Shown here: in pieces, positions 7,351-18,685 of the stretch
Numbering within the stretch: position 1 is the first letter of the stretch
Layout: the number at the start of each line of letters is the position of its first letter
Assembly (NCBI RefSeq): GCF_011302055.1
Contig: NZ_CP049871.1
Span: forward strand, 1,136,501-1,200,500
Direction: 5' to 3'
DNA length: 64,000 nt
Origin: Sphingomonas sinipercae
GTDB lineage: Bacteria; Pseudomonadota; Alphaproteobacteria; Sphingomonadales; Sphingomonadaceae
Notes under the pieces: model-generated
The model's database searches: none
What the model was told of the DNA's origin: nothing
Seen by the model: the letters and a program-made list of their open reading frames with translations, nothing else
Made by a program: the position numbers and the translations under genes

Positions 7351-8871
7351 TCAGGCGCGGGGGAACTGCAGCGCGATGCGATCGGCATCGGCAACCACGT
7401 CGCCGCCGCTCATCCGCGCCAGCATCCTTGCCAGCCGGAGCCAATAGCCGGACGCCATCCCTTCGCCCGAAGCGCCGAACAACTGGTCTTCCCCGGCATC
7501 GCGAATCGCCTCTGGCCGGCTGATCGAGACGATGCAGTTGCCGTTGTCGCGGTCGACCGCGAGCCGCAGCCGCTCCCCGACTTCAGCGCAACCGATGACC
7601 GCCGCGCACATGCGCAGGATCAGTCGCTCGAGCAGCTGTGGATCGATCCGCACGTTGATTTCGCCGGTTGCGCGCGAAGCCTCCAGCTCGGCGCCGCGGA
7701 GCGCTGCCTCGTCGCGGATGGCGGCGATCAGCTGCTCGACCGCTGCGCCCAGATGAACCTCGGGGCACTCGCCGGCGCGCGGCGAACACAGCTTTGCCGC
7801 CATGTCGAGGTCCTCGACCGCGCCGAGCAGCATCCGCGCCTGGGTGACGATGTCCTGCGAACGGCCGCGATAGACGTCGCTGGCCGGTCCCAGATACTGT
7901 CCCTGGATCATCTCTGCGAACCCGATGATCGCGTTCAGCGGAGTCTTGATTTCATGCACCAGCTCGCGAAGCGAATCCGGGTCGCGCGGAAGCGCTTGTT
8001 GCGCCGGCGCCGCCTCGGCTGCTGCCTCCTGCCGCTCGGCGACTCCGCGATAGCCGGCGAATCGGCCGCTCGCCGGTTCGAAGGCGGGCGTCCCGCTGAC
8101 CGTCCACCAGCCGCCGAGCTCGCTGCCCGGCGCAAGCTCGATGGCGGCATCGCGAAACGGCACGCGCAGCGCGAAGGCACGTTCGATCGCCGGCTCGGCA
8201 ATGCCTTCGGACCGTTCGGCGATGGTGCGGCCGATCACCGCCGTCCGCGCCGGCCCGTCGACCCAGTCGATCTCGCCGCTTTCGTCGCATTCCCACCGGA
8301 ACAGTTTGGGCGGCTCGGTCGGCTGTTCGACCGGCTGCGGGCGCTCGGACGGCTGTTCGCGGGACTGCCGGAGTCGTTCGATCCGGGACAGCACTTCGCT
8401 GATCGTCGGCATCTCCCCGCTGGAAAATTGCGGCGCCGCGCGCTGGGGCGCTTCATTGCCGGCCTGGGGAGCGGGCTCGGTCCGCAGGGACGCGATGAAG
8501 CGGCGGCACTCGGGCGACGCGCACAGGTTGACCTCGGCCCATTCGGTCGCACTCAGCCTGGCCGAGGCGAGGACGGGTGCAGCGACGCTCAGCCGGTCTG
8601 CGGCGAAGGCACAGATCAGCTCGACCGGGGCATCGAGCGGCGCGATCGTCCGGGCCGCGGCCATCCGCACCCGCTCGTCGACATCCTCGAACCCGGCCTT
8701 GATCTGCGCGATCGCTTCGGACGACAGGTCGTCGTCGGCGCTGCCCGACCGAGCGAGCAGCTCGACCAGCTGGCGCCAGCGCACGGCGCGGTCGCGCGGA
8801 TGGTCTGCCGGCTGGGCCAGCACCGTCCTTAAACGATCGTCGTATCGCACCGGCCAAACACTCGCCCGCAA
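7351..8871 (-). CDS. Atypical sensor histidine kinase with degenerate ATPase domain
   Basis: The product is 506 residues with no membrane segment. Residues 20-130 are helical and HEAT-like. A Pro/Glu-rich linker follows, then a PAS-like region (residues 190-280, with FRWECDESGEIDWVDGPAR). The dimerisation/phosphoacceptor helix has His306 in LVHEIKTPLNAIIGFAEMIQ. The C-terminal ATPase-like domain lacks the usual N-box Asn (LERLILRMCAAVIGCAEVGE), and only a remnant of the G2 box is seen (GEGMASGYWLRLARM). It may bind a partner or accept phosphate rather than autophosphorylate. The gene is divergent from gyrA. Confidence 0.75.
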   Translation of the reverse strand: MRASVWPVRYDDRLRTVLAQPADHPRDRAVRWRQLVELLARSGSADDDLSSEAIAQIKAGFEDVDERVRMAAARTIAPLDAPVELICAFAADRLSVAAPVLASARLSATEWAEVNLCASPECRRFIASLRTEPAPQAGNEAPQRAAPQFSSGEMPTISEVLSRIERLRQSREQPSERPQPVEQPTEPPKLFRWECDESGEIDWVDGPARTAVIGRTIAERSEGIAEPAIERAFALRVPFRDAAIELAPGSELGGWWTVSGTPAFEPASGRFAGYRGVAERQEAAAEAAPAQQALPRDPDSLRELVHEIKTPLNAIIGFAEMIQGQYLGPASDVYRGRSQDIVTQARMLLGAVEDLDMAAKLCSPRAGECPEVHLGAAVEQLIAAIRDEAALRGAELEASRATGEINVRIDPQLLERLILRMCAAVIGCAEVGERLRLAVDRDNGNCIVSISRPEAIRDAGEDQLFGASGEGMASGYWLRLARMLARMSGGDVVADADRIALQFPRA

Positions 8872-8993
8872 TGGAAACTGATTCGCTCTATGCCGGCGAG
8901 GAAATCGCGAAAGCTAACAACTGTTAACTATCCCGAAACGGTACAGCACCGAACAACCGGTAAATACCAATGGAACCGATTGCGTCCAGCGCT

Positions 8994-9021
8994 CGCGCAT
9001 ACGCGTACGCACACGCGCGCG
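8994..9021. other. 28-base strictly alternating pyrimidine-purine tract (Z-DNA-prone)
   Basis: From 8994 to 9021 every base alternates pyrimidine/purine, mostly CG and CA/TG steps. Such tracts adopt left-handed Z-DNA under negative supercoiling. It lies 104 bases upstream of the gyrA start codon, in the gap shared with the divergent kinase gene. Confidence 0.55.
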
Positions 9022-9124
9022 GGGTGGCGTCGGTCGGTGCTATCGGCTAGACCGGACGGCAGGGGGAAAGCGCCGGACGGCGCTCTCTGACTTGTGCATG
9101 AGTTTGACAGGATAGGACAGGCTT

Positions 9125-11926
<2,802 letters not shown>

Positions 11927-11975
11927 AGCATGGCGGCGTTGCTCCTGTTGAACCAACATTAGGAGAAACGACGCG

Positions 11976-12428
11976 ATGGCCATTCCCCACGGAGCTCTCG
12001 TCCTGGTCGCCGACGGCAAGAAGATGCTGTTCCTTCGCAACCGGGGCGATGAGGGGATCATCGACCTGCGCACCGAAGCGCACGACGAACGCAGCGATTC
12101 GATGGACCGTGACCTCAAGACCGACGCGCCCGGCGTTTCGGTGCAGAGCGGTGGCTACGGCCGGGATACGATGGAAGAGCCCGATTACCACCAGCAGGAA
12201 GAGGACCGCTGGGTGAAGGATGCCGCCGAGGAGCTGAAGAAGCGGGCGCTGCGCAACGATTTCGATGCGCTTGTCGTCGTCGCACCGCCCAAGGCGCTCG
12301 GCGTGTTGCGGAAGGAGCTGCACAAGGAAGTCGAGCGGCGGATCATCCTGACCATCAACAAGGAAATGACCGACAAGCCGATTCCGGACATCGAGACGTT
12401 GCTGACGAACGAAGCAGCGGCGGCCTGA
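11976..12428 (+). CDS. Host attachment family protein (baeRF-like)
   Basis: The product is 150 residues and cytoplasmic. It matches the 'host attachment' family (named from an Agrobacterium protein), which has a fold related to archaeo-eukaryotic release factor domains. Typical features are the N-terminal HGALVLVADGKKMLFLRN, the middle acidic region and the closing block DALVVVAPPKALGVLRKELH. The GGAG-type Shine-Dalgarno (TAGGAGAAACGACGC) precedes the ATG. The true molecular function of the family is unknown, and no attachment role should be assumed. The PfkB gene follows 13 bases downstream, so the two probably share a transcript. Confidence 0.85.
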   Translation: MAIPHGALVLVADGKKMLFLRNRGDEGIIDLRTEAHDERSDSMDRDLKTDAPGVSVQSGGYGRDTMEEPDYHQQEEDRWVKDAAEELKKRALRNDFDALVVVAPPKALGVLRKELHKEVERRIILTINKEMTDKPIPDIETLLTNEAAAA

Positions 12429-12441
12429 GGTTGGCTGGAGC

Positions 12442-13389
12442 GTGAGCTCGGCGCGCATCGTCACGCTCACGCTCAACCCCGCGATCGATGTGTCGAGCGA
12501 GGCGGACGAGGTTCGCCATACGCATAAGATCCGGACGAGCCGGGAGGAGCTCGAAGCCGGCGGCGGCGGGATCAACGTCGCGCGGGTGCTCACTCGGCTG
12601 GGCGCCGATGTCCGGGCGGTCTTCCTTGCCGGCGGAGCGACCGGCCATGCGCTGGACGAATTGCTCGCCCGCACCTGCGTCGACCGGCGCCGGATCGAAA
12701 TCGCCGGCGATACGCGGCTCAGCCTGACGGTGATGGAGCGGGCGACCGGGCACGAATATCGCTTCGTGCCGGAGGGGCCGGAGGTTTCGGACTCCGAATG
12801 GTCCGCGGCGCTCGAAGCCATCGCGGGTGAACGGTGCGATTATCTGGTTGCCAGCGGGTCGTTGCCGCGCGGCGTGCCGGCCGATTTCTACGTGCGGCTG
12901 GCCAAGGCGCTCGGCGGGCGCGGCGTTCGCCTGGTGCTCGACACGTCCGGCGAAGCGCTTGAGGCGGCGCTGGCGCACGGCGGACTGTTCCTGATCAAGC
13001 CGAGCCGAAGCGAGCTCGAGCATTTCGCCGGGACGCCGCTTCCAAACAACGACGACGTAATCGCCGCCGCCCGGCAGCTGGTTGACCAGGGCCGGGCCGA
13101 ACATGTCGCGGTCAGCCTTGGCGGGGAGGGGGCAATCTTCGTCAGCCGGGACGGATCGCATTTCGCGCCCGCGCTCGACGTTCCGGCCCAAAGCGCGGTC
13201 GGTGCCGGCGACAGCTTCGTCGCCGGTATGGTGTTCGGCTTTTCGCGCGGCCTTCCGCCGGACGAGGCCTTCCGGCTCGGCATGGCGGCGGGGGCGGCGG
13301 CGGTGCTCACCTGCGGCAGCGAAATCGCCAGGGCCGACGACGTGTGGCGCCTGTTCGGCGGTCGCCCGGCGGATCGTGCAACGACCTAG
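12442..13389 (+). CDS. PfkB-family hexose kinase (1-/6-phosphofructokinase type)
   Basis: The product is 315 residues with a ribokinase-like fold. The sugar-binding glycine cluster is AGGGGINVARVL (residues 39-50). The anion-hole and catalytic base motif is VGAGDSFVAGM, with Asp257 as the base. The N-terminal TLTLNPAIDVS is typical of E. coli PfkB (6-phosphofructokinase II), FruK and LacC, and these cannot be separated safely by eye. No fructose PTS genes are nearby, which favours a PfkB-like role. GTG start. Confidence 0.88.
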   Translation: MSSARIVTLTLNPAIDVSSEADEVRHTHKIRTSREELEAGGGGINVARVLTRLGADVRAVFLAGGATGHALDELLARTCVDRRRIEIAGDTRLSLTVMERATGHEYRFVPEGPEVSDSEWSAALEAIAGERCDYLVASGSLPRGVPADFYVRLAKALGGRGVRLVLDTSGEALEAALAHGGLFLIKPSRSELEHFAGTPLPNNDDVIAAARQLVDQGRAEHVAVSLGGEGAIFVSRDGSHFAPALDVPAQSAVGAGDSFVAGMVFGFSRGLPPDEAFRLGMAAGAAAVLTCGSEIARADDVWRLFGGRPADRATT

Positions 13390-13434
13390 CGCCGCCGCTC
13401 GTTACGCCTCCGTCGACATTCGTCTGGAGGGAAA

Positions 13435-14229
13435 ATGAAAAAGCTTTTGATAGTTGCGCTGCTCGCGACCGCATCGCCGGCGTTGGCGCAGCAATCGCCG
13501 ACCACCCAGGTCGCCCAGTTGGGGCCGGGCAGCGCCTTGCTCAGCCTGACCGCCGAGGGCCGAAGCCGGCGCACGCCGGACCTTGCCACGTTCACCGCCG
13601 GTGTCGTCACGCAAGGCACGACCGCGGCTCAAGCGATGGCCGCGAACAGCCGAAAGATGGAATCGGTCATCGCCGCGCTTCGCCGCGCGGGAATCGCGGA
13701 ACGCGATATCCAGACGTCCTCGCTCAGCCTTTCCCCGCGCTACAACAATCCGGAGCGCGACGCGGAGCTTAGGGCCCGCGCCAGCCGCGAGCCCTATGTC
13801 CCGTCAATCAATCCGGAGCCGCCGCGGATCATCGGCTACGAGGCCCGCAATTCGGTGACGGTGCAGCAGCGGCGCCTGGGCGAAATGGGCCGGGTCATCG
13901 ACACGCTCGTGGCCGCCGGCGCCAATGAAGTGAACGGCCCCAACTTCACGCTCGACGAGCCAAGGGCCGCCCAGGACGAAGCGCGGGTCGAGGCGATCGC
14001 CATAGGTCGCCAGCGGGCCGAGCTCTACGCACGAGCCGCGGGGATGCGGGTCGCGCGGATCGTCGCGATCAGCGAGAGCGGCGGCTATTATCCAGTGCAG
14101 GAAATCGTCGTGACGGGACGCAGTGCAAGCTACGCTGGCGCCCCTCCACCGCCGCCACCGACGCCGGTTTCGCCGGGCGAGCTCAGCATCGGCGTCAACG
14201 TGTCGATGCAGTTCGAACTGGTTCGCTAG
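13435..14229 (+). CDS. SIMPL domain (DUF541) secreted protein
   Basis: The product is 264 residues with a signal peptide (MKKLLIVALLATASPALAQ) and GGAGGG before the ATG. A SIMPL/DUF541 domain follows (SLTAEGRSRRTPDLATFTAG, IAERDIQTSSLSLSPRY, GYEARNSVTVQ and a C-terminal GVNVSMQFEL). Bacterial members are periplasmic or outer-membrane-associated, and several are linked to oxidative stress resistance. The biochemical role is unclear. The last four bases overlap the convergent DUF488 gene. Confidence 0.9.
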   Translation: MKKLLIVALLATASPALAQQSPTTQVAQLGPGSALLSLTAEGRSRRTPDLATFTAGVVTQGTTAAQAMAANSRKMESVIAALRRAGIAERDIQTSSLSLSPRYNNPERDAELRARASREPYVPSINPEPPRIIGYEARNSVTVQQRRLGEMGRVIDTLVAAGANEVNGPNFTLDEPRAAQDEARVEAIAIGRQRAELYARAAGMRVARIVAISESGGYYPVQEIVVTGRSASYAGAPPPPPPTPVSPGELSIGVNVSMQFELVR

Positions 14230-14657
14230 GCGTAAAGATGCTCGACCTGGGCGTCGGGCGCCACCGCTTCGATCAGCATGGATCGGTGGCACCCGGCCGG
14301 GTCGCGCTCATAGCATAACAGGGCCGACGGCTTTTCTCGCGCCAGGTCCAGCATCTGCGCGCCTTGGGCAATCGCTTCGGGAAGCTCGAGCTGGCTGGCG
14401 TAGATGCGGGCCAGCTCTTCATGCTTGCCGGCCCGTGCCGCGGCGCGGCCATCCGCCGGCGTGCCAAGCGCGCGCAAATGGACGTAATCGATCCCGGCTT
14501 CGGCCAGGGCATTGCACAGCGGCGTCTTGGAAAAGCCCGGCCGCCGCGAATTGGGGACTGCGCGGATGTCGATCACCCGCTGCGCACCGGCGCTCGTCAG
14601 GGCCTCGATAAAGCCGCCGACCGTCGCATTTTCATAGCCGATGGTGAAGATGTGCAT
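14226..14657 (-). CDS. DUF488 domain protein
   Basis: The product is 143 residues. The start [20 protein letters not shown] is the signature of the DUF488 family, followed by [19 protein letters not shown] conserved cysteine region, [20 protein letters not shown], lies near the C-terminus. The family has no assigned activity, and the conserved Cys/Asp/Arg residues suggest a small enzyme. The stop overlaps the convergent SIMPL gene by four bases, and the start is 44 bases from the divergent trmFO. Confidence 0.88.
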   Translation of the reverse strand: MHIFTIGYENATVGGFIEALTSAGAQRVIDIRAVPNSRRPGFSKTPLCNALAEAGIDYVHLRALGTPADGRAAARAGKHEELARIYASQLELPEAIAQGAQMLDLAREKPSALLCYERDPAGCHRSMLIEAVAPDAQVEHLYA

Positions 14658-14701
14658 GGGCAGGGTGGATAGCGCAGGCGGCGGCGAGTAACAGCCCCGC
14701 C

Positions 14702-16009
14702 ATGTCCTTCGACATCCACATCATTGGCGGTGGCTTGGCCGGCAGCGAAGCGGCCTGGCAGCTGGCCGAAGCCGGGCTGCGCGTCCGCTTGTCCGAAATG
14801 CGCGGCGGCGGCGACACCACGCCGGCGCACGACAGCGACCGGCTGGCCGAAATGGTCTGCTCCAACAGCTTCCGCTCGGACGATGCCGAAAACAATGCCG
14901 TCGGCCTGTTGCACCAGGAAATGCGCGCCCTGGGCTCGCTGATCATGCGCTGTGCCGACCAGCACCGCGTCCCGGCGGGCTCGGCCTTGGCGGTCGATCG
15001 CGAGGCCTTTGCGGCGGAGGTGACCTGGGCGGTCGAGGAGCATCCAAGGATCGCCGTCGTTCGCGAGCGGATCGATGCGCTTCCCGATCATCCGGCCATT
15101 ATCGCCACTGGCCCGCTCACCGGTTCCGGCCTGGCCGCCGCCATCGCCGCCGAAACCGGCAGTGAAGCGCTCGCCTTTTTCGATGCCATCGCGCCCATCG
15201 TCCACCGCGACAGCGTCGACATGGATATCTGCTGGATGGCCGCGCGGTGGGACAAGGGCGGCAAGGACTACATAAATTGCCCGATGGACAAGCCGCAGTA
15301 CGAGGCGTTCGTCCAGGCGCTGGTCGATGGCGACAAGACCGAGTTCAAGGACTGGGAAAAGGACACCCCTTACTTCGAAGGCTGCATGCCGATCGAAGTG
15401 ATGGCCGATCGCGGCGTGGAGACGCTGCGCTTCGGGCCGATGAAGGGGGTGGGGCTCGACAATCCGCGCACCGGCCGCTGGCCTTACGCCTGCGTCCAAC
15501 TGCGCCAGGACAATGCGCTCGGCACTCTCTGGAACATGGTCGGTTTCCAGACCAAGCTGAAGCACGGCGAGCAGGTGCGGATCTTCCGCACCATCCCGGG
15601 CCTCGAAAATGCCGAGTTCGCACGGCTGGGCGGCATCCACCGCAACAGCTTCATCAATTCGCCAAGGCTACTGGATGGGGAGCTTCGGCTGAAGACAAAG
15701 CCGAATATCCGCTTCGCCGGCCAGATTACGGGCTGCGAAGGCTATGTCGAAAGCGCCGCGGTAGGAATCCTCGCCGCGCGGTTCGCCGCGGCCGAACAGC
15801 GCGGCCACCGGCTCAGCCCGCCGCCCGTCGAGACGGCGCTCGGCGCGCTCCTCGGCCACATCACCGGCGGCGCCGATGCCGACACGTTCCAGCCAATGAA
15901 CGTCAACTTCGGCCTGATGCCCCCCCTCGAAGGCCGCCCGAAGAAAGCGGACCGCAAGAAAGCCTATACCGAGCGGGCCCGCGAACACTTTCAGGCATGG
16001 CTCGACTAG
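14702..16009 (+). CDS. trmFO: Methylenetetrahydrofolate-tRNA-(uracil-54-C5)-methyltransferase TrmFO
   Basis: This 435-residue flavoprotein makes 5-methyluridine at position 54 of tRNA, using methylenetetrahydrofolate as carbon donor and FAD as reductant. The FAD-binding motif [20 protein letters not shown] is at the N-terminus. The conserved [20 protein letters not shown] block includes the catalytic-region Cys. The C-terminal [20 protein letters not shown] and [11 protein letters not shown] are family signatures. It marks the left edge of the chromosome backbone before the AT-richer glycan island. Confidence 0.95.
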   Translation: MSFDIHIIGGGLAGSEAAWQLAEAGLRVRLSEMRGGGDTTPAHDSDRLAEMVCSNSFRSDDAENNAVGLLHQEMRALGSLIMRCADQHRVPAGSALAVDREAFAAEVTWAVEEHPRIAVVRERIDALPDHPAIIATGPLTGSGLAAAIAAETGSEALAFFDAIAPIVHRDSVDMDICWMAARWDKGGKDYINCPMDKPQYEAFVQALVDGDKTEFKDWEKDTPYFEGCMPIEVMADRGVETLRFGPMKGVGLDNPRTGRWPYACVQLRQDNALGTLWNMVGFQTKLKHGEQVRIFRTIPGLENAEFARLGGIHRNSFINSPRLLDGELRLKTKPNIRFAGQITGCEGYVESAAVGILAARFAAAEQRGHRLSPPPVETALGALLGHITGGADADTFQPMNVNFGLMPPLEGRPKKADRKKAYTERAREHFQAWLD

Positions 16010-16178
16010 GACTTGAATTTGGAAGTTTGAGGCTGACGAGGCGGTAGCGGCAACGGCGGTCGGGCAACTAACTTTAGACAACGTCAGAGTTTCCTGCCAA
16101 ACTCAGATTTGTTGCGTACTGCTCTCGCGATCTGTTAGCCGACAGAGCTTCTACGCCTTCGGGGCGCGCAATAGCCGT

Positions 16179-16193
16179 AAGCGCTTTGCGCTT
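16179..16193. repeat. Short perfect inverted repeat upstream of glycan island
   Basis: AAGCGC-TTT-GCGCTT forms a 6-bp perfect stem 50 bases before the glycosyltransferase start at 16243. It could be an operator or a leader hairpin. The rest of the 233-base gap (16010-16242) shows nothing else recognisable. Confidence 0.3.
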
Positions 16194-16242
16194 GGGCAAT
16201 GTTCGGTCAGTGAGCCGGTCGGAATCATATAACGGTCAAGGT

Positions 16243-17412
16243 GTGCCCGTATTGAAAGTTCTCCACGTAATTAGTGGCCTTGGAATGGGCGGTGCCGAAA
16301 CTTTGCTTTATCGCCTGATTCAACGGCAGTCCGGTACGAAGCACCATGTGGTTAGTCTCTCGTCTCCTGAATATTATAGTTCGTTGATTAAGCAGTTGGG
16401 TGTTCGCGTCGATCACCTAAATGCACGCGGGCTCTTGTCCGTAATTGCTACTGGCCGCTTACTCAAACTTATTCACGAAACTCGACCGGATGTCGTTCAA
16501 TGCTGGATGTATCGCGCCAACATATTGGGCGGGCTGGCGGCTCGAACTGCCCAGGTACCGGTTGCTTGGGGCATTCATTCCGCGTCGATGGATGCGGTCA
16601 GGATGGGAAGTCGACGGCTGGTGCTTGCAAGCAGAATTCTAGCACGCTGGGCGCCACAGGCCATTGTGAACTGCTCTCAGGCTTCGGCCAGATTCCATGG
16701 TAGCATTGGCTATCCCACCGAACTTAGCGTGATCGTTCCTAACGGCTATAATTCCGATCAATTCTTTCCGGATGAGGCTCGCCGTCAGTCTTCACGATCT
16801 GCCCTCGGAATCGTGCCCGAACAATTCGTGATTGGAGCGCTGACCCGGTGGAACCCTGTGAAAGATGTTCCAACGCTCCTTCAGGCAATTGCAATTGCGC
16901 ATCGCCGAGGGGTGCCGGTCGTTTGCTTGCTAGCGGGCACCGATCTCGATCCATCGAATTGCGAACTTGCCGCGGCAGTCGTGGAGGCGGGGGCGGCCAC
17001 ATCAGTTAGGGCGCTGGGGCGACGCGCCGACGTTCCTGATTTGGCTCGGGCAATGGATTTGCACGTACTGTCCAGCTTGTCAGAAGCATTTCCCAATGTG
17101 GTCGCAGAGACGATGCTTTCGAGTGTGCCGAATGCAACGACGGACGTTGGCGACGCGGCAGAAATTGTTGGGGAAACCGGGTGGGTCGTGCCCGTCGCCA
17201 AGCCTGACAAACTGGCTGACGCCATCGAAGCGGCCCATATCGAACGGAGCGAAAATCCGGCCGCTTGGCAGCGGCGGCGGGAGCATGCTCGGGCGCGTAT
17301 AGTGCAAAATTTCTCGTTCGAAGGCATGGCTCGCTCTTACGAGGAAATCTGGAACGGACTTGCTGCCGGCAGGACCCACGCCACGCGAAACGGTTCGGAG
17401 GAAACAAACTAA
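16243..17412 (+). CDS. Glycosyltransferase family 4
   Basis: The product is 389 residues from the GTG at 16243; the frame is open from 16186. It is a GT-B fold enzyme that would transfer a nucleotide-activated sugar to a glycan at the cytoplasmic membrane face. The N-terminal acceptor domain begins LKVLHVISGLGMGGAETLLY. The donor domain carries FVIGALTRWNPVKDVPTLLQ and SSLSEAFPNVVAETMLSSVP, the EX7E-like region of GT4. Base composition is clearly AT-richer than the backbone, suggesting transfer. The stop overlaps the LicD start (TAATG). Confidence 0.85.
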   Translation: MPVLKVLHVISGLGMGGAETLLYRLIQRQSGTKHHVVSLSSPEYYSSLIKQLGVRVDHLNARGLLSVIATGRLLKLIHETRPDVVQCWMYRANILGGLAARTAQVPVAWGIHSASMDAVRMGSRRLVLASRILARWAPQAIVNCSQASARFHGSIGYPTELSVIVPNGYNSDQFFPDEARRQSSRSALGIVPEQFVIGALTRWNPVKDVPTLLQAIAIAHRRGVPVVCLLAGTDLDPSNCELAAAVVEAGAATSVRALGRRADVPDLARAMDLHVLSSLSEAFPNVVAETMLSSVPNATTDVGDAAEIVGETGWVVPVAKPDKLADAIEAAHIERSENPAAWQRRREHARARIVQNFSFEGMARSYEEIWNGLAAGRTHATRNGSEETN

Positions 17413-18293
17413 TGCGCGGTGCCGAGGCCGAGCTGGCGACATCGCCGGCAAAAGTCGTAGCGACCCTTCCCGCGCCAATTGAGGCCGCTGAGCTGAAGCA
17501 GCTCCAGTCCGTGCAATTGCAAGCGCTGCAAGCCCTCGTAGAGTTCTGCGCCGAGCGTTCCATTCGCTTATGCCTGCTCGCTGGCAGTGCTCTCGGAGCA
17601 CGGCGCCATAAGGGAATTATTCCATGGGACGACGATATCGATGTCGGCATGCTACGAGCGGATTTTGAGCGGTTCATCGCTGCTTCCGCTGATTTTCCTC
17701 CAAACTTCTACGTCCAATACTGGTTGGAGGATCGCTCGCTCGCTCAGCCACTCGCCAAAATCCGCGTCAACGATACCGTTCTTGTTGAGCAAGGCTCCGC
17801 CGAAAGTGGCGGTCACAAGGGTATCGCTATCGACCTGTTTCCGCTCGACAACGTGCCCGCGAGTCGCGTGGCGCTTGGCAGGCACAGGTTGTGGATCAAC
17901 ATTTGGCGCAGAATCCTCATGCACCAGCGCGGATACATGGTTGGGCAGGGTAGCTTGATTAAGCGAGCGGCGGACACACTGATCGCCGGCGTGGCACGAT
18001 TATTGTCACCGGATACGGTGCAACGCCGGCTGCACGCCAGGATCACCAGCTTCCAGCAAGTTCCGACCGGGGTCGTGGCTGCAGCTGCGGGCTCCTACCC
18101 GGCCACGGTGGAAAGCATCCCACTAAGTTGGATTGAATGCGCCGAACCGATGCGATTCCACCACCTCGAGGTGCTTTGCCCATCACCGGTCGACGCTTAT
18201 CTTACGCAATTCTATGGGGATTTCATGGAGCTTCCGGCGCCCGAGAAACGGGTCAATAAGCACGCGATCGTGAAGCTGGAGTTTGCCTCATGA
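17412..18293 (+). CDS. LicD-family phosphotransferase
   Basis: The product is 293 residues and belongs to the LicD/fukutin-like nucleotidyltransferase-fold family. These enzymes transfer phosphocholine, phosphoglycerol or phosphoribitol from a CDP-linked donor to a glycan. The signature is LLAGSALGARRHKGIIPWDD (residues 55-74), continuing into DIDVGM, with the metal-binding DDD/D cluster. A later GIAIDLFPLDNV block is also typical. The ATG at 17412 has a GGAGGA Shine-Dalgarno 8 bases upstream and overlaps the previous stop. The adjacent CDP-glycerol-type cytidylyltransferase points to a glycerol-phosphate donor, which is an inference from context. Confidence 0.88.
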   Translation: MRGAEAELATSPAKVVATLPAPIEAAELKQLQSVQLQALQALVEFCAERSIRLCLLAGSALGARRHKGIIPWDDDIDVGMLRADFERFIAASADFPPNFYVQYWLEDRSLAQPLAKIRVNDTVLVEQGSAESGGHKGIAIDLFPLDNVPASRVALGRHRLWINIWRRILMHQRGYMVGQGSLIKRAADTLIAGVARLLSPDTVQRRLHARITSFQQVPTGVVAAAAGSYPATVESIPLSWIECAEPMRFHHLEVLCPSPVDAYLTQFYGDFMELPAPEKRVNKHAIVKLEFAS

Positions 18294-18685
18294 AGCGAGT
18301 GCTCACGTACGGGACGTTCGACTTGCTGCACTACGGTCACATAAATCTGCTAAAGCGGGCCAAGGCCCTTGGCGACTATCTAATCGTCGGCCTGTCTACC
18401 GACGAGTTCAACGCGCTTAAGGGCAAGCGCGCTCACTTCTCTTTCGCCGCGCGCAAAAGCATGGTGGAGGCGATCCGCTTCGTCGATCTCGTGGTTCCGG
18501 AGGATCGTTGGGAACAAAAGCGCGACGATATCACCGGCTATAATGTCGATGTGTTTACGATTGGCGACGATTGGGCCGGCAAGTTTGACGATCTGTGCGA
18601 CCTTTGTGAGGTGGTGTACCTCGAACGAACGCCGGAAATATCGACCACGTCGATCAAGACCGAACTGGCGGGCCGCTCCGCTTAA
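18290..18685 (+). CDS. Glycerol-3-phosphate cytidylyltransferase-like (TagD family)
   Basis: The product is 131 residues, the standard length for TagD. The nucleotidyltransferase motif HxGH is His14-Tyr-Gly-His17 in GTFDLLHYGHINLLKRAK. The C-terminal RTPEISTT (residues 113-120) matches the RTxGISTT motif. By family it would make CDP-glycerol from CTP and glycerol 3-phosphate. The start overlaps the LicD stop by four bases, so the donor-making and transferring enzymes are coupled. The stop overlaps the convergent flippase gene by four bases. Confidence 0.88.
   Translation: MKRVLTYGTFDLLHYGHINLLKRAKALGDYLIVGLSTDEFNALKGKRAHFSFAARKSMVEAIRFVDLVVPEDRWEQKRDDITGYNVDVFTIGDDWAGKFDDLCDLCEVVYLERTPEISTTSIKTELAGRSA

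Noticed and set aside
8915..8926. TAACA-AC-TGTTA palindrome between the kinase gene and gyrA
   Set aside because: Short and AT-rich. It does not match the full CtrA (TTAA-N7-TTAA) or LexA consensus, so no factor can be assigned.
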